From Takakia lepidozioides (Eukaryota; Streptophyta; Takakiopsida; Takakiales; Takakiaceae): DNA of 64,000 nt. Under the pieces are notes generated by a model. It was not told the DNA's origin and searched no databases. It was given only the letters and a program-made list of their open reading frames with translations. The position numbers and the translations under genes were made by a program. Location of the stretch: positions 68,696,001 to 68,760,000 of the forward strand of contig CM060733.1 of the NCBI GenBank assembly GCA_030704615.1. Direction: 5' to 3'. Shown here piece by piece: positions 39,248-49,690 of the stretch. Numbering within the stretch: the stretch's first letter is position 1; the number at the start of each line of letters is the position of its first letter.

Positions 39248-40854
39248 AGTTGGTTTCTGCTATTGCATGTACTTTTCCAGGGTTTAGACTTGATACAGCA
39301 TGGTACCTTCCATGGGTGGGAGTGACTGAGCTGTTGGGGTGGGCAGAATTCTGACAAACACACTTTCATTTGTGACAGTGAACCCTAAACAGTCATGAAG
39401 CTGTGGCATGAATACTTTTCTGACCCTAATCAATGGTGGCCCAATTGTGGGAAAAAGGTGAATGCATGTTGGATTATAGAGAGTAGCAGATGCAATTGAG
39501 CATAGGAACTAGTGTGAGAAGTTGAGTTGGGTGTTTCCTTGAACAAATGTAGGCTATTCTTGTCAGTTGCTACCAGCAAGGCAATGATGTATGCATGATT
39601 TGTGAGAGGCATGGATAGCTGAAGGAGCAGGGATAGAGTGTGGGTCCAGATTCATCGGTGAGGGCCACATTTCAAGCACAACGTTGCCTATGATTCCTTG
39701 TGGAAGGATTGGTACAAGAAACCTGCATGGGTAGATGGTCAACTGGAAGCCGCAGCAGCAGCGGCACAATTGGTAAAATCAGGCGATGAGGGCACCTTCT
39801 TCAACACATTTCAGCCTGTTTTTCCCCCTTATCACAATCGGCCCTAAATTTCCATGTTGAATTATGCAAGTTAGCTGGTTGACTGAATCTTTGATAGATT
39901 GGAGTGACTTTGACATGATACTGCCAATGTGACAACAGGAAAGTATCCAGAAACACGTACAAGAGATGAGGAGAAGGTGTGGAATGAATACTTTCCTGAT
40001 TTGGTCAAGTTTAGGGAGTGTTCAACACCATGGCTGAACAAGATGTGGTGTCGTGGAGCGCGATGCTTGCAGGATGTGCACAGCAGTGAAGTGGGATGGA
40101 GCCTTTGAATTGCTGAATTGGCCATTGCCAACTTGAATGCACCTGCAAGGCAGAGGCGAAATGGTAGAAGGCGGAGGCAAGCTCCACATGGGAGGTACCA
40201 AGCCAGTTGTGCTATGGTGTAGAGTTGGTTTCTGCTATTGCATGTACTTTTCCAGGGTTTATACTTGATACAGCATGGTACCTTACATGGGTGGGAGTGA
40301 CTGAGCTGTTGGGGTGGGCAGAATTCTGACAAACACACTTTCATTTGTGACAGTGAACCCTAAACAGTCATGAAGCTGTGGCATGAATACTTTTCTGACC
40401 CTAATCAATGGTGGCCCAATTGTGGGAAAAAGGTGAATGTCTGTTGGATTACAGAGAGTAGCAGATGCAATTGAGCATATGAACTAGTGTGAGAAGTTGA
40501 GTTGGGTGTTTCCTAGAACAAATGTAGGATGTTATTGTCAGCTGCTACCAGCAAGGCAAGGATGTATGCATGATTTGTGCAGAGGCATGGATAGCTGAAG
40601 GAGCAGGGATAGAGTGTGGGTCCAGATTCATCGGTGAGGGCCACATTTCAAGCACAACATTGCCTATGATTCCTTGTGGGAGAATAGCTACAAGAAACCT
40701 GCATGGATAGATGGTCAACTGGAAGCCGCAGCAGCAGCGACACAATTGGTCAAATCAGGCAATGAGGGCACCTTCTTCAACACATTTCACCCTGTTTTTC
40801 CCTCTTATTAGAATCGGCCCTAAATTTCCATGTTGAATTCTGCAAGTTAGCTGG
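39141..40854 (+). repeat. Direct duplication (975 bp offset) at the CACTA 3' side
   Basis: 39141-39879 is repeated at 40116-40854 with roughly 95 percent identity by eye. The duplicated segment includes the last codons of the transposase (NGRRRRQAPHGRYQ) and its 3' flank, so two copies of the gene's end are present. 39880-40115 is the unduplicated spacer. Confidence 0.85.
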
Positions 40855-41848
40855 TGGTGGACACATGTATAGCAAATGTGGGAGCACTGAGGATGCGTGT
40901 TCAACACTATGGCTGAACGAGATTGTGCGTTTGCAGTGCGTGTGCAAGTCTGGCAGCTTTGGATGCATCACCAAAGTTGGAATTGAAGGACACCCGTAGC
41001 AAAAAAACCCTGCTGTCTCAAAAAAGGAGGCAGTCACAAAGAGCAAGGCACTTTGTCCAAGCTTCTCGAATCTAGCAACAATGTGGACAGGGATTGAGTC
41101 ATTGGGAACAATTTATGTAAGGTGGCGAAGAAAACCTTGTCTGAGGATCACTGGATATTTCTCTAGTACGGTTGGACTAGTAGAGATTGAAATCCGTGCT
41201 CAGCTCAGCTTCAGACTGTCTCATTGTGAAGGGTCACGGTTGACTGGACAGAAATGGGATTGACATTGTCGGGCTCCCAAATCTCTGAGACGACATGTGG
41301 TAGTTTTATCTATAGCTTCTCAAAGCAATTGTTTTACATTGTTCATTATAGTGTGACATTCTCATAACGATATTGTCGTCAGCTGCATGAGCAGTGCATC
41401 TTTTTGGATTGTTGGTCCCCATAACCCTAATAACCTTTTTGAACTTTTTAAATTCTTTAAACAAAAGTCTATGTGTTATGTCGTCCAAGGCATGTTGAAT
41501 AGAGGTGGAAGTCATTTTATCCATCCATCTTCCACCTGGATGGTCAATGGGCCAAGTCATATCCACCTTGATGGTCAATGTGCCACGCCATATAGTTGCC
41601 CCAAATTCCTGTAGGACATCTGACACTCACCTCACACTCCATGACTCATTTGACACTCATGTCAAATGCCCCATATGAATTATCTTGGTCAACATCTGTT
41701 GACCGTATGGGTGTCATTCGAGTGTGAAATTTGTAACACCATGTGGCTTTTCCTACAATGATCCAAATCACACCTTGCCTTGTCTCACATGGGTGTAAGA
41801 AGAGCCGTTCAAAGTGCCAGGTGTGAACTATGGGTGGTGTTGGAAAAA
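40855..41848. other. CACTA right subterminal region
   Basis: Non-coding, with repeated motifs such as 'gacactcat', 'gtgtgaa' and AAGAAGAGCC (41799-41808), mirror images of the left subterminal motifs. Paired 'ccacctggatggtcaatg/ccaccttgatggtcaatg' copies lie at 41530-41582. Confidence 0.6.
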
Positions 41849-41866
41849 CCGGTTTCTGTAGTAGTG
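41849..41866 (-). repeat. CACTA right terminal inverted repeat
   Basis: The reverse complement is CACTACTACAGAAACCGG, followed on the plus strand by GAA. It differs from the left end at positions 6 and 16. Confidence 0.95.
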
Positions 41867-44584
41867 GAACCGATTGGGAGAGACCTATTTCTGAGGGAGT
41901 TGGAGGCCGCTAGCATCCGTTGGGAGGATATGAATGAGACGTACTGGGTGCCTCGTCGGGATGAAGGGCCATTTCTTCCAGAGTTGCACAGAGACCCCCA
42001 ACAGGAGGAGGTGTTGGACAATTTCAAGGCTGTCATCACGAGTGTTGTAAAGTATTGGCAGAACACATGACGTGACCAAGTTGCCCCTATTCCAGGGGTG
42101 TTCTTGCCACTTCCAAACATATCGGATTTAATTGAAAAATTGCATGAAGTCGTAGCAAGAGCGACACACCCGGTTCTGGCAAATGTGGAAGAGAGTCAGC
42201 ACTCGCCTAGAACTCTACGCATGATGACAAGGGTGCACTCAATCTTACAATCAGACCCACTGGAATGCCACCTCTGTCAGTTCCCTCTGTCCATGGGGAA
42301 GGTGCTTGCACGCTCGCCCCCCCACGCTTCTTGTCAGACGCCACAATTATTGGTTTGTGCAGCGCATCTGCACTGGTCATATACCTTCTGACTGCATACC
42401 GTTGGCAGTTATTGCGCAAAGGCCAGGGGCCGCATTCTTGGACTACAGCAAGTTCGCAATTAAATCCGTTACATGCCTTCCCGCAGACGTCGACGGTAAT
42501 ATATTCTTTGAGTTCCCTCCTCGAACGGACTATTCGAGGGCGTCCGGAATGTTGACAGATATGGATAGGAAACATGACGGTCATCCTTGGTGCGTCACCA
42601 AAACCACCAGCATGAAGATGTTCGATGGTGTGCGGGTGTGCTACGTTGTTTGTGCGGGCGCGCTGCGGTGTTTCTCTCCAACTTGCTTCCACTTTAAATC
42701 CAAAGGTCACAAGAACGAGACGGATTGGACAGACACAACTCATCAACCATTTTGAGCTCAGGAGAAGGTTCCAAACTCCACATTTAAGTGTGCGCATTGC
42801 AAAAGAACCACCACATTGCATGTCTGTTTGTAATGCCAAGCAGTTCTATGTGTTGCACCGTTTCCCTGACCTCACACGAGCTTGCATACACGTTGGTTCC
42901 CATTGTCACAAATTGGCGAGGGGGAACTCGCGGGAGGCTGCCCACGAGGCAGAGCAGCTCGTGAAGGAGGAGGTTAAGTTGAGACCTGGTGCCAAACCCA
43001 AACAGATACACACTGACTCCAGCAATGCCTCCATTTCCTTCTCATCGAGAGGAGCTCTGTCGGAGCCGTCTTCCGACATAATTCTGGCCAATGCCATCTT
43101 ATGGGCGGCCTGTTCACCGAATGTCCGAAACCACATTGTCTCCTGCAAACAGAGAATTGGGCCTGGCTCGGATATGCACTCCATTCTGGAGGTGAAGCGA
43201 CGATGTGGATATGACTACATTCATGGAAGTAGGTTTCTAGGACAAGGGACTGAGGCAGATCGCTGTTTCGTATTCAAAATGTCAACGTGTGGGCCTCGGA
43301 GCGGCGTCGAACTGGTCCACCGGATGATGAGTGGGGACTTGTCAAACAGTTGGGTCATGTTCGACCATATCAAGCGAATTACAAATCACCAGTGGGTGAC
43401 AATGGGTGCACATGTCTACGACACCCACTGCAGGATGCTAATGACAATTGTTATTTGTGAGATGAAAAGAGAGGATACACAATCGGAGATACTTCTTTGG
43501 CAGGGAATAAATGAACAGATGGCCAGGGCAGGATTGCCCCCTCCCAATTTCCGTGGTTTCATGGCGGACAACACACAAGCAAATTGGGCTGCCATCCGAA
43601 GGGTGTACGGGGAAGACCCCAATGTTCCGATGAAAAGCAAGGAGAGATCTTGTGGGTTCCATTTTCTGCAGAGCTTGTACACAACCAGGCTCGTGGCGCT
43701 AGATTTTAGAGATGAGCACCGTTCCATGTGGAAGCGTGCTCCCACCTTGGATGATGCAGAGACACAGTTTGCATGTATACGGGTTTGGTGGACAACGTCA
43801 GGTGCTATAAAGAAATCAGACGAAGGAGCAATGGTCAGTTGGCTAGCATGGTGGCATTATCGTTTCCTCCAGTTCGGCGACTATATGCGGGAGGTGAGTT
43901 GGACGAATTTGCGTCCCGTTGAATATTATGCTAGCTACTCATTATTTGTAATTTGCTTTGTAACCTCAACATGTGCATGTGCAGGAAATGTGTCTCGACT
44001 CTGACACCGACATGCCGACAACAAACATGGCCGAATCAGTACATTCTTCCTGGCGTGCCTCCTCTGCGGCGCATCTAGTGGACATCCTCACTGCCACAAC
44101 GGAGGACATTGTGAGGTCAATTATGCAGCAATGCAGGTACAACGAGTTCTTGAAAGGGAAACAGTGGGGCTTGGGGCCGGACAGGCAGGAAATGCTAGTG
44201 TGGACTGCCTCCAGATCGAAGAATCCTTGGAAGTGGGCGGCAGCCTTGCGAGAGGGCCTTCAGGACACGCCATTGCTTCGAAGTGGCCAACACTTGGAAG
44301 GAGATGTTCACACCCGTCCAGTGAGACGAAGACTTGACGAGGCACCTGGCGGAGAAGAGGATTCATGGCGAGCTGACAAGAATATTCGCACGCTCCCTCG
44401 TGGACCCGTGATGTTGCCCGATGAGGTCTCGTCGAGCACCGCAAGTCCGAGGTCTGAAAAAATGGCGCCGAATCTCCAGTTACATGGCCCAAGAACTGCC
44501 CAACATTTGTGCAATCCCCGGCACTATGTACCGAAATTCGGCGTCACATTTCCAAATTTTGGGCTTACACACCTGTCATGTTAG
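41867..44584 (+). pseudogene. MULE-type transposase, copy 1, right of the CACTA insertion
   Basis: Continues the frame from 28428. An in-frame TGA at 42068-42070 and another at 42753-42755, with frame changes near 42300 and 42760, break it. Around 42590-42830 lies a Cys/His cluster (VCYVVCAGALRCFSPTC...STFKCAHCK) like a WRKY/GCM1-type zinc-binding region. The catalytic part reads VMFDHIKRITN (first Asp), FRGFMADNTQANW (second Asp), CGFHF, and after an intron (43894-43984, phase 0) TNMAESVHSSWR (Glu), the DDE order of MULE transposases. Compared with the copy at 62-64 kb it diverges after DEVSSSTASPR (about 44450) and has no SWIM zinc finger, so its C-terminus is missing. Confidence 0.75.
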
Positions 44585-44935
44585 GACCTATAGCCGCGAA
44601 ATTCGGCACCATTTTTCGCCGGAGACACCTATTATCACGAAATACGTCGCAGATTTCTCCGGTTTCGAAACCTATTACCGCGAAATTCGGTGCCATTTTT
44701 GCAGATGTCGCTCAGAATTCGCATGAGCGGAAGACGAAATATCATGAGCACGGCTCTCAAAACTACAATTTTTAATTCAAACAATGAATATTATATTGGT
44801 TTTTTCTCTTCCAAACACATTATATATATATATATATTTATTTATTTATTTATTTATTTATTTCCAAAATTTGTACTTCTGCTCATGAAAACCGATTGTC
44901 TTGCTACTCCGCTCATGCCGCTCATGCTCATGAAA
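44585..44935. repeat. MULE 3' flank with CGCGAAATTCGG and CATGAGCGG motifs
   Basis: Repeated 'cgcgaaattcgg..ccattttt' units lie at 44595-44620 and 44678-44703. CATGAGCGG or its complement occurs at 44715-44726 and 44906-44930. A TA then TTTA microsatellite is at 44821-44862. No gene is seen. Confidence 0.55.
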
Positions 44936-44984
44936 TAGCTAACCTCCACTGGCTCAATCTACACCATCGAAATTTTACAGGGGT

Positions 44985-45053
44985 GTCAAATTTGGTGTAA
45001 GAAAAGCCAGGTGTGAACTTACCCTTGATGTAGAAAAGCCAGTTTCTCATGTA
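44985..45053 (-). repeat. Degenerate solitary CACTA-like terminus
   Basis: The order GTGTAAGAAAAGCC, AGGTGTGAACT, AAAAGCCAGTTTCTCATGTAATG parallels the right end of the 13.4 kb CACTA (GTGTAAGAAGAGCC, AGGTGTGAACT, AAAACCGGTTTCTGTAGTAGTG). It looks like a remnant right end of a related element. No matching left end was found. Confidence 0.5.
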
Positions 45054-45081
45054 ATGGATCGAATTCCACTTCGTCGAATGC

Positions 45082-45312
45082 ATGTGGCACCATGACATGA
45101 CTGCATCTTGCAACTTTAGAAGGAAGCGTGCTTTCGACAAACAAGTGGAGCTCGAGCGAGAGAAGAACCATAAATACCCCGACTTCAGGTTTGTAATGCA
45201 ATTTCCCCTCTCTGGAGCCGACAACGGCCATGTGCACAACGGCTATGCTCACCTTCTGGACTCTTCTTTCAAAAGACTCCTGCTGCATTTCAACTCTGAG
45301 GTCTTCCATTGA
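45082..45312 (+). CDS. Small hypothetical ORF between repeats
   Basis: A 76-codon frame (MWHHDMTASCNFRRKRAFD...) has protein-like composition but no recognised domain, no visible promoter and is bounded by a CACTA remnant and the palindrome array. It may be an exon fragment captured by a transposon, or a chance frame. Confidence 0.25.
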   Translation: MWHHDMTASCNFRRKRAFDKQVELEREKNHKYPDFRFVMQFPLSGADNGHVHNGYAHLLDSSFKRLLLHFNSEVFH

Positions 45313-45315
45313 GAG

Positions 45316-45735
45316 AGTCCGGACGGAAATGCGGCACCGTATTTCCGTTCTGAGTATAACTGACGAAAGAGTTGAACGGAAATGCGGTGCCGCATTTCCG
45401 TCCGAGGTCTTCCAGTCAATGCGTTAGGACGGAAATACGGCATTGCATTTCCGTTCCACAGTGTAAATCACAATATGGTGGAACGGAAATGCGGTGCCGC
45501 ATTTCCGTCCGAGGTCTTCCTGTCAATGCGGTTGGACGGAAATGCGGCACCGCATTTTTGTTGTGGATGTAAGTCATGAAACAGTGGAACGGAAATGCGG
45601 TGCCGCATTTCCGTCCGGGGGGTTACACTTTCGAAGAGGTGCAACGGAAATGTGGCGCCGCATTCCCGTGCAGGCTCGCACTGTACGATCAATGAACACG
45701 TGGTCCAATGGAAATGCGGCACCGCATTTCCATGT
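45316..45735. repeat. Array of eight near-perfect palindromes
   Basis: Units centred on GAAATGCGGTGCCGCATTTC or its GCACC form lie near 45318, 45378, 45430, 45482, 45535, 45587, 45644 and 45707, spaced about 52 bases. Units with GGTGCC and GGCACC centres tend to alternate, giving a higher-order period of about 104 bases (45378, 45482, 45587). Perfect arms of 11-14 bases would fold into strong hairpins. A single related palindrome is at 61644-61665 beside MULE copy 2. Confidence 0.9.
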
Positions 45736-45973
45736 GGCTCCGCCAGGGTTGCACACGTCAGTGACGACACGTCACGTCGGACCTAACGCTGACGCGACCA
45801 ACGTCATGTCAGTTTTGCCGAAAAATGAGTAAAACATGAGTTAGGTGAAAAATATACCACGTAGGTGGACACGTTGTATTCCAAGCGACACCTTGGCAAG
45901 TGAATGAATTGTTTTATAAATTACTCCATCCGCCATATTTGAGGTCATTTTTAAATCATTATTGTTAAATTGG

Positions 45974-46470
45974 TGTGACCTCCAAATGGTGGTGGTCGCA
46001 GAATTTATCTTATTTTTTAATAGTTGCGACCACCAGCAGAGGGGTTGTCGCAACATTTTTTGTTTTTTAAAAATAGATGCGACCACCAGCAGGGGTGGTC
46101 GCATTTTTTTCTTTTCTTAAACAGTTGTGACCACCGCTAGTGGTGGTCGTACAATTTTTATCTTATTTGTAATAGGTGCGACCACCATCAAGGGGGTGGT
46201 CGCAACATTTTTCTATTTTTTAATATCTGCGACCACCAGCATGGGGGTGGTCGCAACATTTTTCTGTTTTTTTAATAGGTGCGACCACCAGCAGGGGATG
46301 GGCGCAACAATTATTTATTTATTTATTTATTATTATCTCTGTGACCACGAACATGGAGGTGATCGCAACATTTTATTTTTTTTAATAGGTGCGACCACCA
46401 ATAGGGGGGTGGTCGCAGTAATTTTCTGTTTTTTAATATCTGCGACCACCAGCATGAGGGTGGTCGCAGC
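45974..46470 (+). repeat. Left hairpin array of the hAT element
   Basis: About ten units of the form TGCGACCACC-AGCAGGGG-GTGGTCGCA lie near 45974, 46025, 46078, 46126, 46177, 46229, 46281, 46340, 46391 and 46440, with a period near 51 bases. The spacers are AT-rich (typically caacatttttctgttttttaat). Each unit is an inverted repeat of about 10 bases around a 4-7 base centre. Confidence 0.9.
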
Positions 46471-46572
46471 AGTTTTTTTTTAAAAATATTATGCGATTTC
46501 CACGTGCGACCTGGAGCGGTTGCAACATTGGATTCTGATTCGTCGAGCGTGTGAGGCTTAGAGGCTGGAGGG

Positions 46573-46580
46573 TATATAAG
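46573..46580 (+). promoter_or_regulatory. TATA box of the hAT transposase gene
   Basis: TATATAAG lies about 290 bases before the first transposase coding block and just after the left array. Confidence 0.5.
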
Positions 46581-46867
46581 GTGGTCCCAATGCCCCTCAC
46601 TTCTTTTGTGGCAAACACTTTTGTGGCGAATGAATGTTCTCTATTCCTTGAGCAAGAGTGTAAGCCCAAGAGGAGGGTGCAGACCGTTTGCTGTTGTGGC
46701 TTCCACCAGAGCCACTGCAGCAAATTGTTGAAAAGCACAATACTACATGGTGCATTGATCCACTTGGATTGATGCCGTAGTGTTGGGCCATCACATTGTG
46801 TTCTAACTTCTATTGCTCTTGACAAATCTACCAAGTACACTAGTGTTCTTCGTTCAACCTTAAGTCT

Positions 46868-49395
46868 GTGGTTAGGGTTTTGGGTGTGAGGATGAGGGAG
46901 GAATGGATCCCTTGGTTCACCGTAGACCCGCACAAAAAGGACGGTGTACAATGCAATCTATGTGCATTGAAGCTGGCGGGTCACAAAGATCGCATGTTAT
47001 ATCACCTCGGCTATAGAGATGGGAAGAATGCAGGGGTTAGTGTGCCCAAAAGCCTCCATGCGAGTGAAAGCCCACTTTGCCCAATGTGGAGGCAATATCC
47101 CACCGTCTCTTGATGTGGCCGCGGCTTCTGAGCCAAACACTCCAGGTTCGAATCAAAATGTCCCTCAGAGTTGTACCCAGGGGGATTCTTGCAAGGCGTC
47201 TGCTGTTCGTGGAGAAGCCGGTGGGTCATGAGCAACACCTGATTGTACGCCAACACTTGTACGGACCAGACCATTGAGGCAACAATCAATGCAAGAAGGA
47301 TTAAATTTGTCGCACAGGAGAACTCTAGATAAGAAGTGGGCCCAATTTTTCTACGAGGCTAATATTCCGTTCAATATCTCAAGACTTCCTGCGTTTGTGG
47401 CTGTTGTCAAAGCCACGTCCGATTCCAAGTCCACATATACACCTCCGAGTTATCGCGATCTCTGCACAAGATTGCTAGAATAGGCTATGTCTGACCTCAC
47501 CCAAAAGGTGAATGAAAAGACAGGTGATTCTCTCCGGAAATATGGAAGCACTATATGTGTGGACGGTTGAAGTTCTGTTACTAATCGACCACTGTTCAAT
47601 GTCATGTTGGTCTGTCCTGCGGGGGAACAATTTTTGGGATCCGTTGACACAAGCGGGGAGAAAAAAGATGCACGTTATCAAGCAGGGTTGTTAACGAGTT
47701 TCATCGATAAAATTGGAGCTGATAAAATTGTCCAAGTGTGCACGGACAATGCATTTAACATGGTTAATATGGCCGATATTTTGATGGTACGATATCCCCA
47801 TCTATATTACCAAGGGTGTGCTGCTCATATCTTTTATCTCCTTTTGGAGGATTTGCTCAAAGACTTGGACTTACGAGAGTCACGTAAGGTGCCCACATAT
47901 GCATCCCATTGAGGGTCGATGATCACCTGCTCCAGACCCGCCCAGTCGGAGGGTTCGCGCAATCATTCGCTCCGACAATTTCTAGGCAAAATGTGCAAAT
48001 TTTGTGTACATGGTGGAGCCGGTGTTGATTGCTTTGCGCAAGTTTGATGGAAAACAACCAATAATGGGTAAAACATGGTTGATATTGGAAAACCTTGAGA
48101 AGCACATGCAATCCTTGAGGCGTCCTCCATTTTCTATGGACGATGATTTGGCGGCAAGGACCGATGATGCATTTTACGACCGCAAACGGATGGTTCGCAC
48201 GGACTTGCATTATGCGGGGGCCTTGCTGAATCCATTCTTGCTGGATAATACGGATTTGAGAGACGATGTGGATGCCAAAGCCGGGCTTGTACGGGTCATC
48301 ATGCAATTCGCGCCCTTGAACATGACAAAGCGAGCTTTGTCCGAGTACCAGTGCTTCTCGGATCGGCAGAATCTTTTCCATGACATGCCGGATCCAAAAA
48401 TGAACATGTTGCCACATGAATGGTGGGATCTGATTGGAGCTGGAGCAAGAACGTTAGCTCCCATTGCAAAGCGTATTCTTGCTCAAGTGTGCTCTGCCTC
48501 GTCCTGTGAGCGGAACTGAAGCAGTTACTTGTTTGTTCACAACAAGATTCGCAACAGGTTGAATCCTGCCAGGGCTGACAAATTGGTTTATGTCTACACG
48601 AATTGTAGGCTACTGTAAGAGAGGACAGCAAGTGACGCATCTGCATGGTACGAGAAGAATCTGTTGTTTGAAGAATCTGCCTCAGAGGTCCAATCTAGCA
48701 GCAATGATGACACCGACGCCGCGAGGGACTCCGACTCCGACGGTTGGGATGGGTCCGATGATGTGGGCAATCCTCCACATGACCCATATGAATTTAATGA
48801 CGATGATGCTGCAATGCATCCATCGTTCGATGACTTTGTTGTTGATGAACTGCGGCATGGTGTCATCCCAATTGCGGACCCCCTTCCCCCAGTGGAGCAC
48901 ACTCTCAACAATGAAGTTGAGGTCAACTCTCCCCCACCACGAGTTCCACGGACTGCGGGAGATGTGCAGGTCGAATCGTCGGATGATGACAACCGGACGT
49001 TGTCATTCCTTCACCGACATCTTGCCCCTGTGAACCGTGCTTCATCTCACGCCGCTCCATCTCATGTTTCTCTTTCTCAAGCCGGTTCATCCCATGCTGG
49101 TCCATCTAGTCTCTCTTCCCCTCATGTTATTCCTTCCATCGCTACTCCAATTTTGGGAGATGCTTCTTCTGCTGCGGGACTTCTGCAAGTCGAACCATCG
49201 GATGACGACGACCGGCCATTGTCGTTTCATCTGGCCCGACGACGTCCGCATGTGAACCGTGCTCCCTCGACCCTCGCTGGTCCATCTCATGATCCCAGCT
49301 TTTCACAATTGTCTCGTCCACCAAGACCTCCTTTCCACTGGCATCGCACAAGGACACATAAAACACCGGAGAACCCTCTATGTATCCGTGACTAA
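46868..49395 (+). pseudogene. hAT transposase (BED finger, DUF659, dimerisation region)
   Basis: 46880-47090 gives a BED-type zinc finger (GVQCNLCALKLAGHKDRMLYHL, then frame change, then VCPKAS). 47274-47912 gives DUF659-type sequence: KKWAQFFYEANIPFN, YTPPSYRDLCTRLL, then VCPAGEQFLGSVDTSG and VQVCTDNAFNMVNM (conserved Asp), HLYYQGCAAHIFYLLLEDLLKDL. 48004-48610 gives the C-terminal part (FAPLNMTKRALSEYQCF, PHEWWDLIGAGARTLAPIAKRILAQVCSASSCERN, then FVHNKIRNRLNPARADKLVYVYTN). The tail (48664-49395) is acidic, then Ser/His/Pro-rich with an internal repeat (VQVESSDDDNRTLSF / LQVEPSDDDDRPLSF). Stops at 47481 (TAG), 47568 (TGA) and 48517 (TGA) and frameshifts make it non-functional. Two of the TGAs stand where hAT proteins have Trp. 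Confidence 0.8.
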
Positions 49396-49690
49396 AATCT
49401 TGCTCCAACTTGGACACATCCCCCGTCAGCCCTTCTAGAAGCCCGCCGACCCTGGGAGCCTTCTAGAAGGCCTGAACATCAACCCTGCAGGACTCCCTAT
49501 TCTAAATTTAGCCAATTCTTCCATTCTTTTTTTGGACCCCCTCATCTCATTCCTTAATAAACGTGGTCTTCCTTCATAGGCGCCCCACTCTAATTCCTGG
49601 GCCACAGTAATTCCTGGACCACTCTAGAATCAGGGCCCGAATGAAACTGCTCTACATATTATTCACACATATTTAACAAAAAGAAAAATG

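Larger units (their letters stand above)
28429..41866. mobile_element. CACTA (EnSpm) DNA transposon, 13,438 bp, with GAA target duplication
   Basis: Left end CACTAGTACAGAAACTGG (28429-28446) and the reverse complement of the right end, CACTACTACAGAAACCGG (41849-41866), agree at 16 of 18 positions. The element is flanked by a direct GAA duplication (28426-28428 and 41867-41869), the 3 bp length typical of CACTA elements. Inside are divergent genes: a tnp2 transposase (+, 35435-39247) and a Transposase_24-like accessory gene (-). The subterminal regions carry repeated GGCTCTTCTYACAC and TTCACACC motifs in both ends. Both genes contain lesions and a LINE fragment has inserted, so this copy is probably not autonomous now. 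Confidence 0.95.

Noticed and set aside
42207-42839. 210-codon minus-strand ORF
   Set aside because: It is a shadow of the MULE transposase, whose plus-strand frames carry the conserved motifs.
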